A stretch of 64,000 bases of DNA, from the NCBI GenBank assembly GCA_948146395.1, contig OX411543.1, positions 66,041,474 through 66,105,473 on the forward strand, read 5' to 3'. Of this stretch, positions 43,501 through 46,267 are shown one piece after another. The notes below the pieces were generated by a model. It made no database searches and was not told the origin of the DNA. It worked only from the letters and a program-made list of their open reading frames with translations. Made by a program: the position numbers and the translations under genes. Each line of letters starts with the position of its first letter. The first letter of the stretch is position 1. The stretch is from Fragum whitleyi. Its lineage: Eukaryota > Mollusca > Bivalvia > Cardiida > Cardiidae.

Positions 43501-44150
43501 GTCACCCAGGGATCATTCCAGTGAAATTTGGTTGATATCCATCATTTACATTCTGAGAAAATGATTTTCAAAGTTTCCACTATATAACATAAAGAGAATT
43601 GACCTCCGCCCATAAAATTAAAAATGCATATTTTCCATCCGATCACAATGATTTTTTGTGGACTGATAAAGGGTCATACAAGGATCATTCATGTAAAATT
43701 TCATTGGTATCCATTGGTTAGAATCTGAGAAAACTCACTTTTTACCATATTTGGAAATTAGCCACGCCCATTAAATCCATGTTTTTCATTGGATCAAAAT
43801 TTCTTGAACAACTTTGAAAGAGGGTCACCCAAGGATCATTCCTGTGAAATTTGGGAGAGAAGATTTTTAAAGAAAAGTTTACGACCGGACGGACGGACGC
43901 ACGCACGACGGACACAACGCCATGACAATAGCCCCAGTGGCTTTTTTAAGTTTTTCATTAAATTACAGTTTATCATACCTTTTAAGTGTATAGTCTGTGG
44001 CAGATGTTGACATATTTCATTATTTGTCACCAATTTTGAATACAAGGTCTCTAAGCCCTTTGGTGCTGCAATCTGTCTACAGTTTTCTGTCACCCATTTA
44101 GAGTTTAGATGATTCGAGAAATTGTAGTTACTTCTGTTGACATCTGCCAT
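1264..44150 (-). CDS. HERC1: HERC1 orthologue, N-terminal 22 coding exons (partial gene)
   Basis: Giant HECT-type E3 ubiquitin ligase. In animals the HERC1 N-terminal RCC1-like domain has been linked to small GTPases (ARF/Rab) and membrane traffic, while the C-terminal HECT domain, outside this window, transfers ubiquitin. CDS segments in order, all on the minus strand: 43979-44150, 40459-41186, 38794-38892, 38005-38283, 35129-35360, 34628-34704, 33283-33379, 32380-32523, 31784-31911, 30733-30877, 29573-29744, 26641-26775, 22819-22984, 21201-21326, 18902-19072, 17146-17301, 15510-15645, 12847-13029, 12023-12202, 10167-10370, 2170-2284, 1264-1448. All introns are GT-AG and the frame holds throughout (4030 nt). 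The predicted protein follows the human HERC1 N-terminus as I recall it, e.g. [67 protein letters not shown] and LKHTNLL blocks. The gene continues past the left edge. The start is the only ATG matching the family N-terminus and has A at -3 and G at +4. Confidence 0.95.
1667..1709. repeat. short hairpin
   Basis: AAGCTTAGC ... GCTAAGCTT arms enclose complementary CCCC and GGGG runs. It lies in the intron between exons 22 and 21. No function inferred. Confidence 0.6.
2170..2284 (-). CDS. HERC1: HERC1 coding exon 21
   Basis: 115 nt, residues 1244-1281: [35 protein letters not shown]. Human: KDWDSATLSNESLLDTVSRF, VLAALLKHTNLLSQ. Acceptor TTAATAG, donor CAAT|GTAAGT. It follows the longest intron here (7.9 kb). 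The overlapping plus-strand ORF is a shadow. Confidence 0.94.
2773..2900 (+). repeat. truncated pearl-like 5' end
   Basis: ACAAGAGACCCAAGAGGGCC followed by TGTATTGCTCCACTGGC, the same 5' terminal hairpin pattern seen in many other elements of the window. No tandem core or 3' hairpin follows, so this is a remnant. The ORF at 2688-2897 spans it and is not a gene. Confidence 0.5.
2982..7746. mobile_element. possible large DNA element with long inverted ends
   Basis: The left arm (from about 2982) and right arm (to about 7746) are inverted copies. GTTCAACATACCTGCCAGAA begins at 2991 and, reverse-complemented, at 7739; exactly 71 bp further in, both arms carry CACGTTGTAAT and TCAAATTGTGGTA. Similarity covers roughly 110-150 bp. 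A CCCCACCCACC motif also recurs in inverted orientation about 320 bp inside each end. The interior (4.5 kb) has only short ORFs and no recognised transposase. Two unrelated inverted copies of one dispersed repeat would be an alternative. It lies in HERC1 intron 20. Confidence 0.45.
5187..5345 (+). repeat. tRNA-like SINE fragment with exact 60-bp tandem duplication
   Basis: TTCAGTGGTTAGGACCGTGG resembles a tRNA A-box region, and GATCCCGGGATCAAACCCCG resembles a degraded B box. The segment GAGATAGATCCCGGGATC... is present twice in tandem (5224-5280 and 5284-5340) with a period of 60 bp and no mismatch over 57 bp. Either a very recent duplication or an assembly artefact. Confidence 0.6.
7870..8530 (+). 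repeat. tandem core repeats, about 125 bp units
   Basis: Four to five diverged units with GCCCTGCCATGCCCATATTT, GGGGTCAATCCAAATTT, CTTGAACAACTTTAGAAGAG and GGTCACCCAAGGATCATTC. Similar units recur at 20390-20960 and 43730-43860. It lacks a clear 5' end or terminal hairpin. The 99-codon ORF here is inside the repeat. Confidence 0.65.
8701..8990 (+). mobile_element. short pearl-like element remnant
   Basis: Starts ACAAGAGACCCAAAAGGGCC, then TGAGACCCTCTACTGAC. It contains a diverged core (AAAGTTTTATGGAAATCTGA) and a remnant of the tetranucleotide run (AGATAGCCGACAGACAGG). No clean 3' hairpin. Confidence 0.5.
8990..9250. repeat. foldback repeat with a perfect 22-bp-arm palindrome at its centre
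   Basis: At 9084-9129 two 22-bp arms (GATAATTTTAATAAGTTGTTAT and its exact complement) are separated by TT. Outside it, GAGGTTATAAAA...TTCTCAT on the left is matched by an inverted ATGAGAAATTTTTTATAACC on the right, so the whole ~250 bp can fold back. Confidence 0.8.
9295..9617 (+). mobile_element. short pearl-like element, 'GTGTTTGTGAAACAC' family, copy 1
   Basis: Starts ACAAGATGTGTTTGTGAAAC (a hairpin-forming sequence) and continues with GAATGCCCCTG, TGACCTTGATAGATGACC and AGATCTATCATCATGCCCAA. A GACGGACA microsatellite (about 9505-9572) follows, and the end is a TATGCCCCC...GGGGCATG foldback. Near-identical copies are at 22511 and 35504. ORFs on both strands are artefacts of the repeat. 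Confidence 0.85.
10167..10370 (-). CDS. HERC1: HERC1 coding exon 20
   Basis: 204 nt, residues 1176-1243: [44 protein letters not shown]. Sequence identity to human is low here, but splice phases match on both sides and the flanking exons are clearly HERC1. Acceptor ATTTACAG, donor CATG|GTAACT. Confidence 0.85.
10495..11207 (+). mobile_element. pearl-like element with about 135-bp units
   Basis: Four units carrying TTGACCTTTGACCTATGTGA, CCCCAAAACAATAGGGCACT and AAGTTTCATGATTGTAGGT, then a GACGGACG/GACA run (11093-11157), then a foldback TACCCCCCCTC...GGTGGGGGGTAC. The left flank (ACTTATACCCCCCACAAG) complements the right terminal G run. The two overlapping minus ORFs (10639-11041) are reading frames through the repeat. 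Confidence 0.8.
12023..12202 (-). CDS. HERC1: HERC1 coding exon 19
   Basis: 180 nt, residues 1116-1175: [46 protein letters not shown]. Human: [35 protein letters not shown]. Acceptor ATGATATAG, donor AAAG|GTATTG. Confidence 0.95.
12764..12832 (+). repeat. pearl-like 5' end, truncated
   Basis: ACAAGAGGCCCATGAAGGCC followed by TGAGACTGCTCTACTAG. Only the 5' terminal hairpin remains; exon 18 begins about 15 bp later. Confidence 0.5.
12847..13029 (-). CDS. HERC1: HERC1 coding exon 18
   Basis: 183 nt, residues 1055-1115: [49 protein letters not shown]. Human: VIYVSAAGSMLCQIVNSLLL, LLSYLLDLLPPLDCLNRLLP. Acceptor TTCTTTCAG, donor CAAG|GTTTGT. Not covered by a long ORF; found by homology and phase. 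Confidence 0.92.
13327..15214 (+). mobile_element. pearl-like element with about 157-bp tandem core
   Basis: 5' part ACAAGTGCATGTCGTATTGC with GGAGTCCCCCACCGG. It has about ten units of roughly 157 bp, each with GGCAATAACTCAAAAAGTGG, CACTTGTCCTCAATGAGATC and AAGTTTGAAGTTGCTAGCAC, then GACAGACGGACGG (15048-15087), then a strong hairpin TAGTCCCCCAACCGG/CCGGTGGGGGACTA. The last ~57 bp is duplicated (15087-15143 and 15158-15214). A member of the same family in opposite orientation fills 62347-64000. In HERC1 intron 17. Confidence 0.9.
15510..15645 (-). CDS. HERC1: HERC1 coding exon 17
   Basis: 136 nt, residues 1010-1054: [39 protein letters not shown]. Human: LLHKHLQLLLPHATDIYSRS, ANLLKES. Acceptor GTTTTTCAG, donor ATCA|GTAAGT. 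Confidence 0.87.
15655..15958 (+). mobile_element. short pearl-like element
   Basis: Begins near ACTGTCACAAAGCCACTAAT. Short non-tandem body, a minimal ACAGACGGATGGG stretch, then a terminal foldback ATACTCCTCAAACATAAATT with TTGGGGAGTAT. Lies in HERC1 intron 16, just past exon 17. Confidence 0.5.
16740..17010 (+). repeat. decayed pearl-like element with CA-rich microsatellite
   Basis: ACTAGAAATGTATCAAACAC, then GATGCCCCAATAA, CCTTGACCTCAACTTTGGCC, then CACACACGCACA and CAGACAGACAG simple repeats and a weak ATATGCCAGTGGCCATTT end. Boundaries uncertain. Confidence 0.35.
17146..17301 (-). CDS. HERC1: HERC1 coding exon 16
   Basis: 156 nt, phase 0 at both ends, residues 958-1009: [40 protein letters not shown]. 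Human AFGELEKNSDKFLLG and HLHELLCSLQKQLLAFC give a weaker but collinear match. Acceptor TTTTGTAG, donor AAT|GTGAGT. Confidence 0.87.
17311..17345 (+). repeat. pearl-like 5' end, truncated
   Basis: ACAAGATGCCCATGAGGGCC then CAAGACACTGACTATCA, immediately upstream of exon 16 (acceptor side). Only the terminal hairpin is recognisable. Confidence 0.45.
17423..17689. mobile_element. MITE, uninterrupted copy
   Basis: About 266 bp with imperfect terminal inverted repeats TGTGACCCGTCATGCGAAAA / TGTGACCTGTCACACAAACG, inserted in an (AT)n tract. It contains an internal CCTAGTCAGTCTG...CAGACTGACTAGG stem. Without coding capacity. A second copy at 18093-18651 is split by another element. Confidence 0.8.
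18093..18651. mobile_element. MITE copy 2, interrupted by a pearl-like element
   Basis: Same ends as the copy at 17423 (TGTGACCCCATCACGC on the left, TTTGTGTGAATAGAAAGGTC then ACA on the right) and the same internal CTAGTCAGTCTGCGCAGTCT stem. The element at 18148-18450 sits between ATGAATATTTG and AGAGATTTGG; removing it restores about 257 bp collinear with copy 1. Confidence 0.85.
18148..18450 (+). mobile_element. short pearl-like element inside a MITE
   Basis: About 302 bp: ACAAGAGCTGTCACTGTAAG and ATGACAATGCCCCCGAC, a GGTCAAGGTCA-rich body, (GACGGACA)n at 18359-18413, then CCCTATCGGGGGCATAA. The uninterrupted sister MITE places the ends within the A-rich site. Confidence 0.85.
18902..19072 (-). 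CDS. HERC1: HERC1 coding exon 15
   Basis: 171 nt, phase 0 at both ends, residues 901-957: [46 protein letters not shown]. Human: RMQLDIILTSLQDHTHVASL, DTHLAEILMKTLLRNLGFYT. Acceptor TTTTCCAG, donor ACA|GTGAGT. Confidence 0.94.
19170..19830 (+). mobile_element. pearl-like element
   Basis: Starts AAGAGCTGCTAGAGCAGCTG then ATTTGCTCCACAG. Units of about 150 bp contain ATTCCAGTGAAATTTGGTTG and TTGATATCCA; the end is AATTGCCCCAGTGGCCTTTT with GCCAGTGGAGCTAAA. Related to 42637-43941. No microsatellite remains. Confidence 0.6.
20310..20990 (+). repeat. pearl-like element, diverged
   Basis: ACAAGAGGGTCAGAATAGCC start. Three to four diverged units with TTTCATTGAAATCAGTCCAG, GGAGATGTTGTTCAAAGATT and TGCCCTGCCAGACC. 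No clear 3' hairpin. Intron 14 of HERC1. Confidence 0.5.
21201..21326 (-). CDS. HERC1: HERC1 coding exon 14
   Basis: 126 nt, phase 0 at both ends, residues 859-900: [38 protein letters not shown]. Human: [37 protein letters not shown]. Acceptor AATTTCAG, donor CAG|GTAGGA. Confidence 0.95.
21403..22279 (+). mobile_element. pearl-like element
   Basis: Starts AAGAGCACTACATACAAGTG then ACTATGCTTAGCTGTCAG. The body has repeated GGTTGAAATTCATAATTACT-like units. Ends CATGACGATAGCCCCGCTGG then ACTACGTCCATTGGAGCC. The two minus-strand ORFs at 22062-22287 run through it. Confidence 0.5.
22511..22797 (+). mobile_element. short pearl-like element, 'GTGTTTGTGAAACAC' family, copy 2
   Basis: ACAAGATGTGTTTGTGAAAC start, TGCCCCCGTAAC, TGACCTTGACAGATGACC, ACAGACAGACAGACAGACGG, then TATGCCCCCGATCTAACGAT with GCGGGGGCATAAA. 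Its end lies about 23 bp from the exon 13 donor. Confidence 0.88.
22819..22984 (-). CDS. HERC1: HERC1 coding exon 13
   Basis: 166 nt, residues 803-858: [45 protein letters not shown]. Human: LKLCLKLLSNHLALALAGG, LGRQAGPLRNLLFRLMDST, VPDEIQE. Acceptor TTTCAG, donor CAG|GTATTT. Another short pearl-like element ends about 23 bp past the donor. Confidence 0.94.
23549..24653 (+). mobile_element. defective Tc1/mariner element
   Basis: Inverted ends CTACTCAAAGTTTG...CACCAAA... (left) and their complement (right, ending CTTTGAGTAG), preceded by TA and followed by AA, so a TA target duplication has mutated on one side. 1.1 kb; encloses the transposase relic. Inserted in HERC1 intron 12. Confidence 0.85.
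23835..24401 (+). pseudogene. Tc1-like DD34E transposase relic (C-terminal part)
   Basis: The frame gives LDYTDR, an in-frame TGA (23865-23867), then [51 protein letters not shown] (second catalytic Asp region) and [19 protein letters not shown] (third catalytic acidic residue region), ending near 24401. These are hallmarks of the Tc1 family DDE domain, which cuts and joins DNA at TA sites. The N-terminal DNA-binding half and the first Asp region are missing or unrecognisable. With the stop codon it cannot encode active enzyme. The longest open stretch is 175 codons and reads on from that stop. Confidence 0.93.
24715..26609 (+). mobile_element. pearl-like element with higher-order tandem core
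   Basis: ACAAGAGGACCCTGAGGGCC start and CTAAATCGCTAACCTGA. It first has units of about 145 bp, then composite units of 301 bp, each made of two related ~150-bp halves: one with GGCCCCTTTTCCCGTGATAT and ATTTGAGCAATTTTGATAAG, the other with GGCGGCTTTTTCTGTGAAAT and AATAGACTTCATCCTCATGA. Then (GACGGACA)n at 26513-26545 and hairpin TTGAGCACTTCGTGCTCAGG plus TGAGCTAA. The three 79-codon minus ORFs spaced 301 bp apart are repeat frames. Confidence 0.92.
26641..26775 (-). CDS. HERC1: HERC1 coding exon 12
   Basis: 135 nt, residues 758-802: [33 protein letters not shown]. Human: WHRPYCVDLEESTFSHLRSF, LERYC, PLPFPSSREH. Acceptor TTTACAG, donor ATCA|GTAAGA. A pearl-like element ends about 31 bp past the donor. 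Confidence 0.93.
27110..27315 (-). repeat. tRNA-derived SINE, degraded copy
   Basis: Minus-strand head is degraded (AGGTCCCTGATTTGATCCAG as a B-box relic). The body has TTTGTCTCCCACCAATGGCT and GATTGCAGCTGGAGGCCAGG, shared with the copies at 32774, 36350 and 53420. Confidence 0.7.
27658..29405. mobile_element. hAT-like element with 8-bp target duplication (non-autonomous)
   Basis: The 8-mer ATACCTTG flanks the element on both sides (27658-27665 and 29398-29405). Terminal inverted repeats TAGTGATGGGACGAT / TAGTGTTGGGCAAT, with subterminal ATCGATTATAATCG-type motifs at both ends. 1732 bp between the duplications. No transposase frame. It contains a second repeat (27908-28676). Lies in HERC1 intron 11. 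Confidence 0.88.
27908..28676. mobile_element. repeat with CATGGCGAAGGACC ends, copy A
   Basis: Left end CATGGCGAAGGACCGTCAGA; right end is the complement of a related sequence (GGACCCTTGCCATG). Its right half (AATTCTCTTCCATAAAATGT, TTTAGAAAGAATTATTGGTA, TCTGACAGTTTATTAAGG) recurs at 57047-57570. Nested in the hAT-like element. Confidence 0.7.
29573..29744 (-). CDS. HERC1: HERC1 coding exon 11 (last RCC1-like repeat)
   Basis: 172 nt, residues 701-757: [50 protein letters not shown]. It closes the propeller as in human (NEVYAWGNNSMGQCGQGN ... [13 protein letters not shown]). Acceptor GTATAG, donor ACAA|GTAAGA. Confidence 0.95.
29893..30490 (+). repeat. pearl-like element
   Basis: Starts ACAAGAGGTCCATGAGTGCT then TGGATTGCTCTACTGAC. 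Contains AAGGCCCCTTTTCCCGTGAT and a segment with ATAACTCATAAG, GGTTCTTGCACACTGTACTC and AATTGGACATAA-like sequence that is also found at 37735-37860. End unclear. Confidence 0.55.
30615..30690. repeat. C-run hairpin
   Basis: AGTTTGTAAATTATACC plus a run of 12 C, then TTGCACACGCATTTGCATGC and TCGGGTATAATTTGCAAAC; the outer arms are complementary. Confidence 0.75.
30733..30877 (-). CDS. HERC1: HERC1 coding exon 10 (RCC1-like repeat)
   Basis: 145 nt, residues 653-700: [48 protein letters not shown]. Human: VYAWGCGACLGCGSSEATAL. Acceptor TTTTACAG, donor CATG|GTAGTA. A small C-run hairpin (30620-30684) lies about 50 bp into the following intron. Confidence 0.95.
31075..31258. mobile_element. small MITE
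   Basis: 184 bp with terminal inverted repeats CTGGTTTGAGACCAAT / CTGGTTAGAGACCAAT, extended by ATGTACCAG / AAGTACCAG. No coding capacity. In HERC1 intron 9, between exons 9 and 10. Confidence 0.8.
31784..31911 (-). CDS. HERC1: HERC1 coding exon 9 (RCC1-like repeat)
   Basis: 128 nt, residues 610-652: [42 protein letters not shown]. Parallels human KLGHGDTNRVYKPKVIEAL. Acceptor TTTTACCAG, donor CAG|GTAGGG. Not visible as a standalone ORF; placed by homology and phase. Confidence 0.94.
32380..32523 (-). CDS. HERC1: HERC1 coding exon 8 (RCC1-like repeat)
   Basis: 144 nt, residues 562-609: [44 protein letters not shown]. Human reads LPTLVKDISNVG / SCGSSHTIALSKDGRTVWS in the same place. Acceptor ATTTACAG, donor AATG|GTGAGA. 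Confidence 0.95.
32774..33053 (-). repeat. tRNA-derived SINE, best-preserved copy
   Basis: Read on the minus strand: CGTAGCGCAGTTGTTAGCTC (A-box region), then GGTTCGATCC within CCCCGGGTTCGATCCCCGAC (B box), then a body with TTTGTCTCTCACCAATGGGT, AGCAGCTGGAGGCTAGGAAA and CCATTGTTAGGTGCTCCAG, and a (ATCA)n tail. These internal RNA polymerase III promoter boxes are what tRNA SINEs carry. In the intron between HERC1 exons 7 and 8. The overlapping ORFs are not genes. Confidence 0.9.
33283..33379 (-). CDS. HERC1: HERC1 coding exon 7 (RCC1-like repeat)
   Basis: 97 nt, residues 530-561: [20 protein letters not shown], then [13 protein letters not shown] (human [29 protein letters not shown]). Acceptor AATTTCAG, donor CTAG|GTGTGT. 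Too short and split to be seen as an open reading frame on its own; found by homology and frame continuity. Confidence 0.95.
34628..34704 (-). CDS. HERC1: HERC1 coding exon 6 (RCC1-like repeat)
   Basis: 77 nt, residues 504-529: completes Gly, then [19 protein letters not shown] and LSGI. Human has [19 protein letters not shown]. Acceptor TATTCCAG, donor ATA|GTAAGT. Ends in phase 0. Confidence 0.95.
35129..35360 (-). CDS. HERC1: HERC1 coding exon 5 (RCC1-like repeats)
   Basis: 232 nt, residues 427-503. [47 protein letters not shown] and EVYSWGDG are classic RCC1 repeat signatures and almost collinear with human HERC1. Ends in phase 1 inside the Gly codon of WGDG. Acceptor AAACAG, donor GATG|GTTAGT. 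Confidence 0.96.
35433..35503 (+). repeat. pearl-like 5' end, truncated
   Basis: ACAAGAGCACTACTTATGGG then TGCCTACGCTTGACTGTTG, like the start of the element at 21403. It is cut off directly by the next element. Confidence 0.55.
35504..35791 (+). mobile_element. short pearl-like element, 'GTGTTTGTGAAACAC' family, copy 3
   Basis: Same start (ACAAGATGTGTTTGTGAAAC), body (TGACCTTGACTTTGGTACCA, GCGGATGCGGATCATTGAGA), (GACGGACA)n at 35703-35747 and end (TATGCCCCCGATCTCTCGAT, ACGGGGGCATAAA) as copies 1 and 2. The minus ORFs here are frames through it. Confidence 0.9.
35998..36916. mobile_element. foldback element with tandem-repeat arms
   Basis: Left arm (36001-36112): repeated ACAAAACCCCACCAGG units of about 16-18 bp. 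Right arm (36805-36915): seven units of GGTGGGGTTTTGTCCT, the complement. The ~690 bp between contains a plus-strand SINE copy. Both 60-80 codon ORFs made of TKPHQ repeats are artefacts of the arms. Confidence 0.85.
36350..36600 (+). repeat. tRNA-derived SINE, plus-strand copy
   Basis: Degraded head GGTACCCAGTTCAATACCCC (B-box region), then TTTGCCTCCCACCAATGGGA, AAAAGGATGTAATGG, TCCATTGTTAGGTGCTGACA and the tail TTTCAATCAATGAAG. It is the spacer of the foldback element. Confidence 0.7.
37735..37870 (+). repeat. fragment shared with 29893-30490
   Basis: AGAGAAATAACTTTAAAATT, CAGTTCTTGTGCACTGCACT, CTGTAATCATGAGAGGAAAA and TTTCAAGTCAATTGGACATA repeat the segment at about 30300-30440. Confidence 0.6.
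38005..38283 (-). CDS. HERC1: HERC1 coding exon 4 (Ser/Thr-rich linker and start of RCC1-like domain)
   Basis: 279 nt, phase 0 at both ends, residues 334-426. It opens with [10 protein letters not shown] (human RMASDYSRT), then has a low-complexity Ser/Thr tract at about residues 352-387 with a run of seven serines, then [20 protein letters not shown], nearly the human VYVWGSNSSHQLVEGTQEK. This begins the first propeller blade at about residue 392. The Ser/Thr tract is expanded relative to vertebrates and is a candidate for lineage-variable length or phosphorylation (inference). Acceptor ATTACAG, donor CAG|GTACAT. Confidence 0.93.
38794..38892 (-). CDS. HERC1: HERC1 coding exon 3
   Basis: 99 nt, phase 0 at both ends, residues 301-333 ([12 protein letters not shown] ... 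QVAICLLEQ). It matches the human stretch ending YEAALCLFEEV. Acceptor TGTCTTTCAG, donor CAG|GTGAGT. Acts as a short helical link between exon 2 and the Ser/Thr-rich linker. Confidence 0.85.
38941..39305. mobile_element. hAT-like MITE with target duplication
   Basis: Terminal inverted repeats CAGGGGTGTGGAA (38948) and the complement ending CCACACCCCTG (39298). Direct GTTGAAT copies border both ends (38941-38947 and 39299-39305). 351 bp, no coding. In HERC1 intron 2, upstream of exon 3. Confidence 0.85.
39617..40443 (+). mobile_element. pearl-like element ending next to exon 2
   Basis: ACAAGAGCCATGTTGGACAT and GGGCATAAGTCCCCTACCGG start. Core of two ~160-bp units with GCCATATTTTCACTATTTCC, GTAACCATAGCAAC and CATATAGTCATATACCAAGT. 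(GACGGACA)n at 40334-40394, then a hairpin TAGTCCCCTCCGGTG / CACCGGTGGGGGACTA. It ends about 15 bp from the exon 2 donor. Confidence 0.88.
40459..41186 (-). CDS. HERC1: HERC1 coding exon 2 (N-terminal helical region)
   Basis: 728 nt, the largest exon here, residues 58-300. It starts by completing the Gly of LKG, giving [13 protein letters not shown], which parallels human LKGPQLPDFE. It continues with [64 protein letters not shown] and [16 protein letters not shown]. Acceptor TTACAG, donor GCT|GTAAGC. A predicted helical segment of unassigned fold. The 3' end of a pearl-like element lies only about 15 bp beyond the donor. Confidence 0.95.
42010..42465 (+). repeat. decayed pearl-like 3' ends
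   Basis: Two successive ends: AACTTGAACACTTAATAATC then AGGTGAGCTAA (to 42246), and AAAAGCTCATCATGAGTACT, TTGGTCAGGTGAGCTAA (to 42462). Each has ATGTGGC(A/T)TCTAGA-like core sequence before it. Confidence 0.5.
42637..43941 (+). mobile_element. pearl-like element with about 165-bp core, in intron 1
   Basis: Start AGAAAGCCATGAATGGCTTG (hairpin) and AGTCGCTCCACAGG. Six units with CTATATAACATATAGAGAAA, TGACCTCTGCC, AATGATTTTTTGTAGATTGA and TCCAATGAAATTTGGTTGAT, then GGACGGACGGACGCACGCAC, ending CCATGACAATAGCCCCAGTG. It ends about 37 bp from the exon 1 donor. Confidence 0.82.
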
Positions 44151-44159
44151 AGTTCAGCT
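43979..44159 (-). CDS. HERC1: HERC1 exon with initiator ATG (CDS 43979-44150)
   Basis: Encodes residues 1-57 plus one base, beginning [11 protein letters not shown] and containing NSKWVTEN and [10 protein letters not shown], as in the family N-terminus (human has NSSWITED and LYSKLVSN). The ATG at 44148-44150 has A at -3 and G at +4. Nine leader bases precede it, and before them lies a pyrimidine-rich acceptor ending TTTCAG (44160-44165), so the 5' UTR is split. The donor is GTATGA directly after 43979. A repeat element ends about 37 bp downstream of this donor. Confidence 0.9.
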
Positions 44160-45204
44160 CTGAAATATAAAAGATTAGCCGATTCTTTCAACTTTCACAG
44201 TAAATTAAGTGTAAGAAGAAATTTTATTTCCCCACACAAGTTCAGTTGCAGAATGCAATTAATCTAATATTAAAGTAGAAATTCATTTATCATTAATCTC
44301 ATCAAGAGTTTTAAAGGATTCAGGTTTTTTGAGTCTGAGACCTACAAATAGGTAGTCAGGATTCTCAAAACTACATTTATAGTGCGATTCCCCAGGACTC
44401 GCCAAGGATTAACTTTAGGAAAGAACTGAAGACTGTTTATAACAGTCTTCAATTCTTTCATTAAGTTGCTACCTGAATGTACATTTTTATCCAATGGATG
44501 TATTGAAACTGTCAAACATTACTTGAAAACAAGAGGGAGAATATGCAAAGAATTTATTTGAAAGGTGTGGAATCATCCATCTGGACACCAAAATATGGCC
44601 AAAGTATGTCCACTGGAAATTTTGACAACTAGGGTTTTTTGAAGAAGTACCTCATGGTTGGTTAAGTTGGGGGTACAGAAATTATATTGATGGTACAAGA
44701 AATATGCCTAACAAATTTTGAAAGTAGTTTCATTGATTGGTGTAAGTAACCTTCTTAACATTACAAAACTCTATGGGGTGCACTCTAGTCAAACAGTCGA
44801 GTCTTTTTAATGCTCATTCCTTGTGAAAAAGAGTCATAGAAAAATTGTAGAAAATCAAGGTATTATAAATGAAAAGCAATTTTCAAACACTGTTTCCATC
44901 CAAAATGGCATTTCAACTTTGTTTGAAAAAATTTACAAATTTGAAATAATTGTCTGAAATAAACTTTATTATTTTTTTCAGTCCAAGTATAATCATAAAA
45001 TTGTGGCACAGTATAATTTGATTTATAAGTAAGCATTAATAAAATTTGTGATAAAAAACAACAATACCTCCACACCATTATGGAAACATTTTCTTTGATT
45101 AAAAGTTTTGCTAATGAACATAAATTCAAAACTTCAAAAGACTTCCATTAACGGCATGATCCAGATGGAAATACAATAATCTTAAGTATCCTTTGAAACT
45201 TTTA

Positions 45205-45485
45205 CATATCCCTGTTTCTTTATCAATCCATGCCTTCTCATTGGATTTGTGCATGCCAGATCTCTATTATTATGAGGATTTTTGTAAAACCTAACAGTGT
45301 AAAGTTTTACTTAGTGTGAAAAATGAAGAAAAAAAAACGGATTTTTTTTTTCCAGTATAAGCAATTTATTAATTAATTTAAAGAAATTGCCGACTTTCCT
45401 AAAATGGCAGACTAGCCTTGTCATACCATCTTTGAAAATATTGTCTGTGTCTGCAACTTGTGCAAATCTAAGCTTTGAGAATTAT
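45205..45485 (+). repeat. inverted repeat arm, pairs with 55193-55468
   Basis: CCTGTTTCTTTATCAATCCA, TATTATGAGGATTTTTGTAA, GTAAAGTTTTACTT and TTGTCTGTGTCTGCAACTTG match the reverse complement of the partner over about 280 bp at roughly 80 percent by eye. No coding content seen. Confidence 0.8.
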
Positions 45486-46260
45486 CATGTGAACTAACTT
45501 TATGTAAAAAATAGTGAAGAAAAAAAAGAATGGGACATTTTTTATGTAATAATCCCAAATAAGCTCCCTCAATTAGAGCTCAATTAGAGGGTTGGCTTAA
45601 AATACAAAATGGACTGCCTAGCACAAAATGGGGCGAAATGGACCCTCTAACAGCGAAATGGACTTTAATATATGACAAAACATGCTATTTTGCTATCATA
45701 ATACTTTTATGATAAAATCAAATGCTTCATAGATCATTTCACTAAAAAGTATCGTTAGAAATTGAGAGATAAAAAATGCATTTTGTTGACTTTTGAAGAC
45801 TGAATTTGACTGACGAGCAAGAAGACCCCTCGTCAGCGAAACAGACTTCTTTGTTCACAATAAACTATACAGTTTTCTTCATAGAATCCAATAATAACCA
45901 TGTATAGCTTAGTTTTTATAATAATATGATATTTCAATGAAGTAATAAGATAATTTTCTGCAACCAATCTATTCATATATCCGTTGAATAGCGAACACAA
46001 AATGGACAGTTTTGATGTCAAAATGGATTTCTTTCTGAACTTGGTTAATATGCAACAACTTTCTTCCTTTAGTAATAAGATAAGCCTCAGTGATCAACAG
46101 TTACACTTAAAAAATCAAAATAATTTTTGAAAAGGTGTTATTCTTTGATGTCCGAAGTCCTTGCCTAAAGATTCAGACAGCGAAAAGGACATGAAAATGG
46201 AGAAATGGGCTTCAACTTTCGATAAGAAACAATCTTAAAGCCACCAATAAGCAATAAATC
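45486..46260. other. upstream region with recurring AAATGGAC motif
   Basis: No gene recognised. AGCGAAATGGAC or close variants (ACAAAATGGACTG, GGGGCGAAATGGACCCTC, AACAGCGAAATGGACTTT, CACAAAATGGACAGTTT, GACAGCGAAAAGGAC) recur irregularly. 45505-45570 also matches 50980-51050 in inverted orientation. Confidence 0.45.
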
Positions 46261-46267
46261 AATGAAT

